From assembly GCA_003517845.1 (NCBI GenBank), contig DOZU01000187.1, positions 6,964 to 17,549 of the forward strand: 10,586 bases of DNA. Reading direction: 5' to 3'. Position numbers and translations under genes: made by a program. The notes below the pieces were generated by a model. The model did no database searches, had not been told where the DNA came from, and worked only from the letters and a program-made list of their open reading frames with translations. The DNA is from Clostridiales bacterium. Its GTDB lineage: Bacteria; Bacillota; Sulfobacillia; UBA995. Below are positions 6,641 through 10,586 of this stretch, piece after piece; position 1 is the first letter of the stretch, and every line of letters begins with the position of its first letter.

Positions 6641-8113
6641 TTACCGGCGGGCGGCGGCGGCCAGAATCCGATCCCACTCGCGACGGACCGCGGCCTCCAC
6701 CGGCCGTGGCCGGTGCTGCTCGAGGATGCTCCGTGCCAGATCCGTCGCCGCCTCGAAGGCGCCCCGCCGCCCCGAGCGTTCCCAGGCGTCGTAAGGGGAG
6801 CGGTCGATCACCCGCGGGCGCCAGATGTCCCGGAGATGGCGAAGCGTATGCGGATCCGAGAGGTAATTGCCCCCGGGGCCGATCCGGCAGATCAGGTCGA
6901 CCGCCAGCGTCTCGGCGTCGACCTGGATGCCCTCGCTCACCCGGGCGGCGACCGAATAGATCTCGCAATCCATGATGAGTTGCTGGTAGGAGAAGATCTT
7001 CGAGCCGTTGAGCAGGCCGGCGCCGGTGAGCATCGCCGTCCCCGTCAGCACCGGCATGATGGCCGACAGGGTGTTATCGAGGGCCGCCTGCCAGTCGGGG
7101 AGCTTCGCGCCCGTGGCCATGGCGCCCATGGACAGCGGCAATCCGTAGTATCGGCACACCTCGTTGAACGCGCCGCCCAGCAGGTAGTCTTCCGGCGAGC
7201 CGCCGGTGTAGCCTCCGGTGACGAGGTCCATCACCGTGGGCGCCGCCGCGAAGAACACCGGCGCTCCGGGATGGGCCAACTGGATCAGGATCAACGGGGC
7301 CAGAGCATCCACCGTCGCGACTACCAGATTGCCGGCCAGGGTCGCGGGGGCGGTGGCACAGGACATGGGCATGGGCATGAACCCGGTGGGGACGCCATGC
7401 GCGGCGGCCACCAGCGACGCCTCGAGACTGCCGCCATCCTGGCCCAGCGGATCCAATGCGCACTGCATGACCGAGAAGATGGGGCGGCGGCGAAGCTCCG
7501 CAGCGCTGCCCACTTCGGCCAGCGCCATCTCGACGCACCACTCGGCGACCTGGGCGGAGATGATCGTCTCCGGCTGCACGTGCTTGGAGGTACCGAGGAA
7601 CGCAGCTTCCAGTTCGCGCAGCGGGCGGACGGCGGGCGGTACATCCTGGGCGCTCACTGTCGGTCCCCAGTAGAAAGCGATGGAATCGAGGTAGTCGGCG
7701 ACCAGGGCGGAGTGGTACACATCCTCCCCGGTGGACCTCCGGGGCGAGCCGGTCTGTAAGTCGTACACCTGAATGCCGCAGCCGTCGGTGGAGAGATAGC
7801 AGTGCTCTCCGTCGAGGTCCAGATTGTCCTCGGGATCTCTGGCGCCCAGCGTGAAGCGGCGCGGCGCACGAGAGATGGCGGCCATGGCCAGGTCAGGCGG
7901 GATGCGCGCCACCTGGCGCTCCCAGTCCACCGCGCAGCCCGAGTCGGCCAGGATGCCCAGGGCCCGGGCTGACGGGAAGCGTACTCCCGCCCGGCCGAGC
8001 ACCTCCAGGGCCGCCTCATGCACTGATTTCACGCCATCGGGACCGAGGATGGACAGGGCCAAGCGGGGACGGAGGCGGCGGAGGGGACGGCGGGCCGGAA
8101 GCGGTCCGCTCAT
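6641..8113 (-). CDS. MttB-family (COG5598) corrinoid methyltransferase, non-pyrrolysine type
   Basis: A 490-residue protein of the trimethylamine methyltransferase family. The N-terminal part has SVHEAALEVLGRAGVRFPS, common to this family. The barrel region carries YLSTDGCGIQVYD, KHVQPETIISA, GTAMLTGAGLLNGSKIFSYQQ and, near the end, GPGGNYLSDPHTLRHLRDIW. The frame runs through to TAA with no in-frame amber codon. It therefore belongs with the pyrrolysine-free homologues (such as the glycine betaine, proline betaine and carnitine methyltransferases) rather than true trimethylamine methyltransferase. It should move a methyl group from a quaternary or tertiary amine to the cobalamin of its partner protein. 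The partner is encoded immediately upstream and overlaps it by ATGA (8113-8110). The substrate cannot be read from the sequence. No pyl genes, activase or tetrahydrofolate methyltransferase are in the window. Confidence 0.92.
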   Translation of the reverse strand: MSGPLPARRPLRRLRPRLALSILGPDGVKSVHEAALEVLGRAGVRFPSARALGILADSGCAVDWERQVARIPPDLAMAAISRAPRRFTLGARDPEDNLDLDGEHCYLSTDGCGIQVYDLQTGSPRRSTGEDVYHSALVADYLDSIAFYWGPTVSAQDVPPAVRPLRELEAAFLGTSKHVQPETIISAQVAEWCVEMALAEVGSAAELRRRPIFSVMQCALDPLGQDGGSLEASLVAAAHGVPTGFMPMPMSCATAPATLAGNLVVATVDALAPLILIQLAHPGAPVFFAAAPTVMDLVTGGYTGGSPEDYLLGGAFNEVCRYYGLPLSMGAMATGAKLPDWQAALDNTLSAIMPVLTGTAMLTGAGLLNGSKIFSYQQLIMDCEIYSVAARVSEGIQVDAETLAVDLICRIGPGGNYLSDPHTLRHLRDIWRPRVIDRSPYDAWERSGRRGAFEAATDLARSILEQHRPRPVEAAVRREWDRILAAAARR

Positions 8114-8763
8114 GAGCCCGTGCCCCCGGCCAGTTTTCGGGCAAGGGCCACTGCGGAACCGCCATCCTCGGCGTAACCGTCCGCCCCGATCTCCTCAGCC
8201 CAGGATGCGGTGACGGGGGCACCGCCTACGATGATCTGTGCCCGCACTCCCGCTTGGCGGAAGAGGTCGATGACTTCCTTCTGCCGCACCATGGTCGTAG
8301 TGAGCAGTGCGGAGAGGCCAACGATTGACGGGCGCAACTCGCGGGCGCGGTCGAGGAAAGTCGCCGCCGACACGTCCACTCCCAGGTCCACCACTTCAAA
8401 ACCGGCGGCTATCAGGAGCGAACCGACGATGCGCTTGCCGATCTCATGGATGTCCCCTTCGACCGTACCCAGGAGCACGCGCCCCAGGGTCAGACGGTCG
8501 CGGCGAGCGGCAGCCAGGTGAGGCTGAACCACCGCCAGGGCCCGCTGCATCGCCTCGCCTGCCGCAACCAGTTCGGGGAGGAATTTCTCGCCCTTGCCGA
8601 ACTCCTCGCCTACCCGTTCCAGGGCGGGCATGAAGCCAAGATTCAGGCAGTCCAGGGGATCGAGCCCCGCGGCCAGACCGCGCCCGGCCACTTGCGCCGC
8701 CTGCTCGATCTCGCCCTCGTACACCACCCGGTACATCTCCTCGAATAACTTGTCCCGCTCCAA
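8110..8763 (-). CDS. Corrinoid (B12)-binding protein, MtbC/MttC type
   Basis: A 217-residue two-domain corrinoid carrier. The helical methionine-synthase-type cap domain is at about 1-90 (LFEEMYRVVYEGEIEQAAQVA and EEFGKGEKFLPELVAAGEAM). The Rossmann cobalamin domain follows, with the cobalt-ligating DxHxxG motif as GDIHEIG (D104, H106, G109), SALLTTT (151-157) and GGAPV (180-184). It shuttles the methyl group from the adjacent MttB-type enzyme to a second methyltransferase. I prefer the TTG at 8763: GAGAGGAG (8780-8773) precedes it with 9 bases between AGGAG and TTG, and the product MERDKLFEEMYRV matches how relatives begin. The ATG at 8805 adds 14 residues but has little SD. Its stop overlaps the methyltransferase start, so stoichiometric expression is likely. 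The upstream transporter gene ends 64 bases before this TTG. Confidence 0.93.
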   Translation of the reverse strand: MERDKLFEEMYRVVYEGEIEQAAQVAGRGLAAGLDPLDCLNLGFMPALERVGEEFGKGEKFLPELVAAGEAMQRALAVVQPHLAAARRDRLTLGRVLLGTVEGDIHEIGKRIVGSLLIAAGFEVVDLGVDVSAATFLDRARELRPSIVGLSALLTTTMVRQKEVIDLFRQAGVRAQIIVGGAPVTASWAEEIGADGYAEDGGSAVALARKLAGGTGS

Positions 8764-8827
8764 ATCTCCACACTCCTCTCGCCAGGGTTTATTAGCAAGG
8801 AGCATGCCGGCCTACGGACGTAAGCAC

Positions 8828-10240
8828 TCACGCTTCCCCATGGTCTCCCGGGTCCGAGCGAGGCTGCCTTCGGCTCCGGACCTCCGCCAACTGCTCGCGC
8901 ATAAGTTCCCGCGCCTGGCCGTGGAGGGGATAGAGGCTCAAGGCGCCGGCGGCGATGATCATGCCCAGGGCCGGCAAACCGCTGACGAGCAATCGCAGTC
9001 CACCCAGCGCCGCCGAGGGCTGAGCAGCGAGAGCGGGATCGAAACCGGTCCGGGCGAAGACGAGGGTGAAGGCGATCGCCTGCAGGGAGATGCTCAGGCG
9101 GATGATCACGCCGTTGATCCCATAATAGACGCCCTCCCGGCGCAAGCCGGTACGGACTTCATCCGCATCGATTACTTCCGGCAGGAGCAGGTCGAGCACG
9201 ATCATCAGGCCGGCCAGGGCGAGGCCGACCAGGAAGGCGGTCGCCGCCCCCTCCAGGACATTACGCGCGAGGGCGAAGGGACTCAAGGTTGCGGCGAAGG
9301 CGGCCGCCGCGACCAGGGCCGTCCTCCGGGGCTCCCAGCGGACGGCCAGCCGGCCCCAGCCCCGCAGGGCGACGAAGGCGGCCACGAAGACGAGTGCGAG
9401 CAATGCGGAGGTCGCCGCCTCGCCGGCTTGGAGGACGTACTTGGCGTAGAAGGGGAAGGCCGAGGACAGGGTGACGAAGGCGAAGTTGATGGCCACGTGG
9501 GCGAGGAGCACCAGCGCAAACGGCCGGTTGGCCAGCGCGTGACGGAGCCCGGGCAGGAGGGCGAGCGGCTGTCCCGAGGCGAACCCGGGCCGTTCGCGGG
9601 CTCCCCATGCCGCCAGTAACAAGAAGATGAGGCCGATGGCGGCGAACAAGGCGCCCGCACCCGCCCAGCCGATCCGAGCCCACAGGAGCGGCGGGGCGGC
9701 GACGGCCGCAATCGTCCCCACGATGCGAAAGGATTGGCGCACGGCGGCCAGCTGCGCTCGTTCTCCCGGCTCAACCGCCACCTCGGGGAACAGGGCCGCC
9801 CAGTTGAGGACGACCAGCGTGTAGAAGAAGTCGAACAGGAACACGGTCCCGAACAGCCAGGGCAGGACCTGGGCGGTGCGCAGGCCTTCGGGCGGCGCCC
9901 ATAGCATGGCATACGTCAGGACCAGCGGCAGGGCGCCCAAGAACATGTAGGGGCGCCGGCGGCCCCAGCGAGTGCGCGTGCGGTCCGACCAGTATCCGAC
10001 GAGCAGGTCGTTGGCGGCGTTCCAGAGTCCAAAGGTGCCCATGACCGCCCCGACGGCCACGGCCGGCACCCGCAAGACATCCACGTAGAAGAAGACCGTA
10101 TAGGTGGCGAAGGATTGATATAGCAGCGCTGATGGAAGCGCTCCCCCGGCATACCAGAAATTCTCCCGCCGGCCGGCGCTCAAGCCGATTGCACCCGGAT
10201 GTCGAATCTCCACCATTCCGCCCCGCGGAAGATGCCCCAT
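8828..10240 (-). CDS. MFS transporter of the GPH/MelB-like cation symporter group
   Basis: About 470 residues with roughly twelve hydrophobic helices. The loop between helices 2 and 3 carries the GPH-family signature: NAANDLLVGYWSDRT then RTRWGRRRPYMFLGALP (conserved aspartates at about 78 and 86). A typical later GPH block follows, LLPEVIDADEVRTGLRREG then VYYGINGVIIRLS. GPH members usually take up glycosides, pentosides or hexuronides with H+ or Na+, but some homologues sit in unrelated pathways. Here, directly upstream of the corrinoid methyltransferase pair, a methylated-amine or betaine-like substrate, or product export, is an inference. The start is uncertain: ATG at 10240 (GAGGGGGG abuts it) or 10216 (MVEIRHPG, no clear SD). 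The open frame continues to a TTG at 10300 with no support. Probably the first gene of the leftward unit. Confidence 0.87.
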   Translation of the reverse strand: MGHLPRGGMVEIRHPGAIGLSAGRRENFWYAGGALPSALLYQSFATYTVFFYVDVLRVPAVAVGAVMGTFGLWNAANDLLVGYWSDRTRTRWGRRRPYMFLGALPLVLTYAMLWAPPEGLRTAQVLPWLFGTVFLFDFFYTLVVLNWAALFPEVAVEPGERAQLAAVRQSFRIVGTIAAVAAPPLLWARIGWAGAGALFAAIGLIFLLLAAWGARERPGFASGQPLALLPGLRHALANRPFALVLLAHVAINFAFVTLSSAFPFYAKYVLQAGEAATSALLALVFVAAFVALRGWGRLAVRWEPRRTALVAAAAFAATLSPFALARNVLEGAATAFLVGLALAGLMIVLDLLLPEVIDADEVRTGLRREGVYYGINGVIIRLSISLQAIAFTLVFARTGFDPALAAQPSAALGGLRLLVSGLPALGMIIAAGALSLYPLHGQARELMREQLAEVRSRRQPRSDPGDHGEA

Positions 10241-10414
10241 CCCCCCTCGCGAGCCTGCCGATGAGCTTTCGGTGCCAAGCTGGACCTTCCCTGCCGGCAA
10301 CTGGGATGGCCGCCCGAGGCGGCGCCCGGCGCCATGCCGCTGGGCAGGCCCGCGATAGCCGCCTTTCCTCCGGCGACACGGAGGCTGAGCTGCAGATACA
10401 GACCCTTTCCTGGC

Positions 10415-10443
10415 TTGGCCTCAAGCCCCGCAGCTGGTAGAAT
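10415..10443 (+). promoter_or_regulatory. Candidate sigma-70-type promoter, rightward
   Basis: TTGGCC (10415-10420) and TAGAAT (10438-10443; 5 of 6 matches to TATAAT) are separated by 17 bases, the optimal spacing. The -35 is poor (TTG only). It would drive transcription out of the right edge, divergent from the MFS gene; its target gene is not visible. Confidence 0.3.
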
Positions 10444-10569
10444 GGCCAATGAGGCATGGGCACGCTCAGAAGACCCCATGGCCCTCGGCGCACGCCGGCA
10501 CACGAAAATCGGCGTAGCGGCGGTCGACCTCATGTCCGTGGGTGGGCAGGCCATGATCCGTTCGGATGT

Positions 10570-10586
10570 AGGGGCGGGTTCTGAAC
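10570..10586. repeat. Palindromic repeat, truncated by window edge (copy 2)
   Basis: AGGGGCGGGTTCTGAAC ends the window. It matches the left arm and loop of the hairpin at 4965-4981 at 14 of 17 positions, all three differences being transitions. If it is the same element, the next bases should be close to CCGCCCCTAC. Short GTAGGGGCG-type palindromes are common dispersed elements in many bacterial genomes, usually outside genes. Confidence 0.45.

Larger units (their letters stand above)
10241..10586. other. Intergenic region upstream of the leftward operon; no confident gene
   Basis: I find no recognisable coding region. The open frames here (for example rightward from 10478 to the edge) have no homology I can name and run through the palindromic repeat. 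The region should hold the promoter for the MFS-corrinoid-methyltransferase unit; a weak leftward TTGAGG / TGTATC pair (18-base spacer) can be drawn but is not convincing. CCTCCG (10367-10372) and CGGAGG (10379-10384) form a 6-bp stem with a 6-base loop in this leader. I looked for cobalamin, TPP, SAM and fluoride riboswitch consensus blocks and did not see them. Confidence 0.4.

Noticed and set aside
5378..7759. Rightward open frames of 312 and 460 codons (5378-6316 and 6377-7759) opposite the carboxypeptidase and methyltransferase
   Set aside because: They are antisense to genes with full sets of family motifs, show composition typical of shadows, and match no known domain.
6641..8113. Possible pyrrolysine (in-frame TAG) in the MttB-type gene
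   Set aside because: The frame is open over a full-length 490 codons and ends in TAA. No in-frame amber codon is present, so it is a pyrrolysine-free homologue.
8594..9619. Rightward 341-codon open frame opposite the corrinoid protein and MFS genes
   Set aside because: It is Gly/Gln/Glu/Arg-rich read-through with no domain, overlapping two well-supported genes.
10180..10554. Leftward 124-codon open frame overlapping the MFS start
   Set aside because: It overlaps the MFS N-terminus in another frame, has low-complexity composition and matches no family I know.
10241..10586. Cobalamin or other riboswitch upstream of the leftward unit
   Set aside because: A B12-related operon made this worth checking, but I could not find the conserved cobalamin box or other familiar aptamer blocks on the minus strand.
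10478..10586. Rightward open frame from ATG 10478 to the edge, downstream of the candidate promoter
   Set aside because: It has only 36 codons, a weak SD and no recognisable motif, and it reads through the palindromic repeat that is otherwise intergenic.

Overview
This is a GC-rich (roughly two-thirds G+C by eye) bacterial chromosomal segment, densely coding, with strong Shine-Dalgarno (SD) sequences and several non-ATG starts. Nothing in it fixes the taxon. GC content, the corrinoid methyltransferase pair and the N-succinylamino acid racemase cassette would suit a high-GC Bacillota or Chloroflexota-like lineage, but that is inference. I see no tRNA, rRNA, CRISPR array, transposase or phage gene.

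Plus strand, left (1-1545): the 3' end of a peptide ABC transporter operon. It holds the tail of a DppD/OppD-type ATPase, a complete DppF/OppF-type ATPase and a small two-helix membrane protein. The genes are joined by two identical 8-base start/stop overlaps (ATGGGTGA). The permease and binding-protein genes would lie to the left of the window.

Minus strand (1542-2825): a MatC-type dicarboxylate carrier. It converges on the small membrane protein so tightly that the two stop codons share a CTAG. It diverges from the next cassette across a ~200-base intergenic region (2826-3028) that holds a perfect 16-base palindrome.

Plus strand, middle (3029-4950): a GNAT-family acyltransferase overlapping (ATGA) an enolase-superfamily N-succinylamino acid racemase / o-succinylbenzoate synthase. 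This pairing matches the known route that N-succinylates D-amino acids, racemises them, and desuccinylates the L form.

Minus strand, right (10240 down to 5024): a probable four-gene unit in the order MFS/GPH symporter, corrinoid-binding protein, MttB-type (non-pyrrolysine) methyltransferase, M32 metallocarboxypeptidase. The corrinoid protein and methyltransferase overlap by ATGA and form the core of a B12-dependent demethylation system for a quaternary or tertiary amine. The reductive activase and the tetrahydrofolate methyltransferase are not in the window.

Taken together, the window looks like a scavenging region for peptides and unusual amino acids: peptide import, terminal peptide cleavage, D-to-L conversion, organic-acid exchange and betaine-like demethylation. 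Each module belongs to a known family. The unusual point is their combination and the unknown substrate of the methyltransferase. A short palindromic repeat occurs at 4965-4988 and, cut by the window edge, at 10570-10586.
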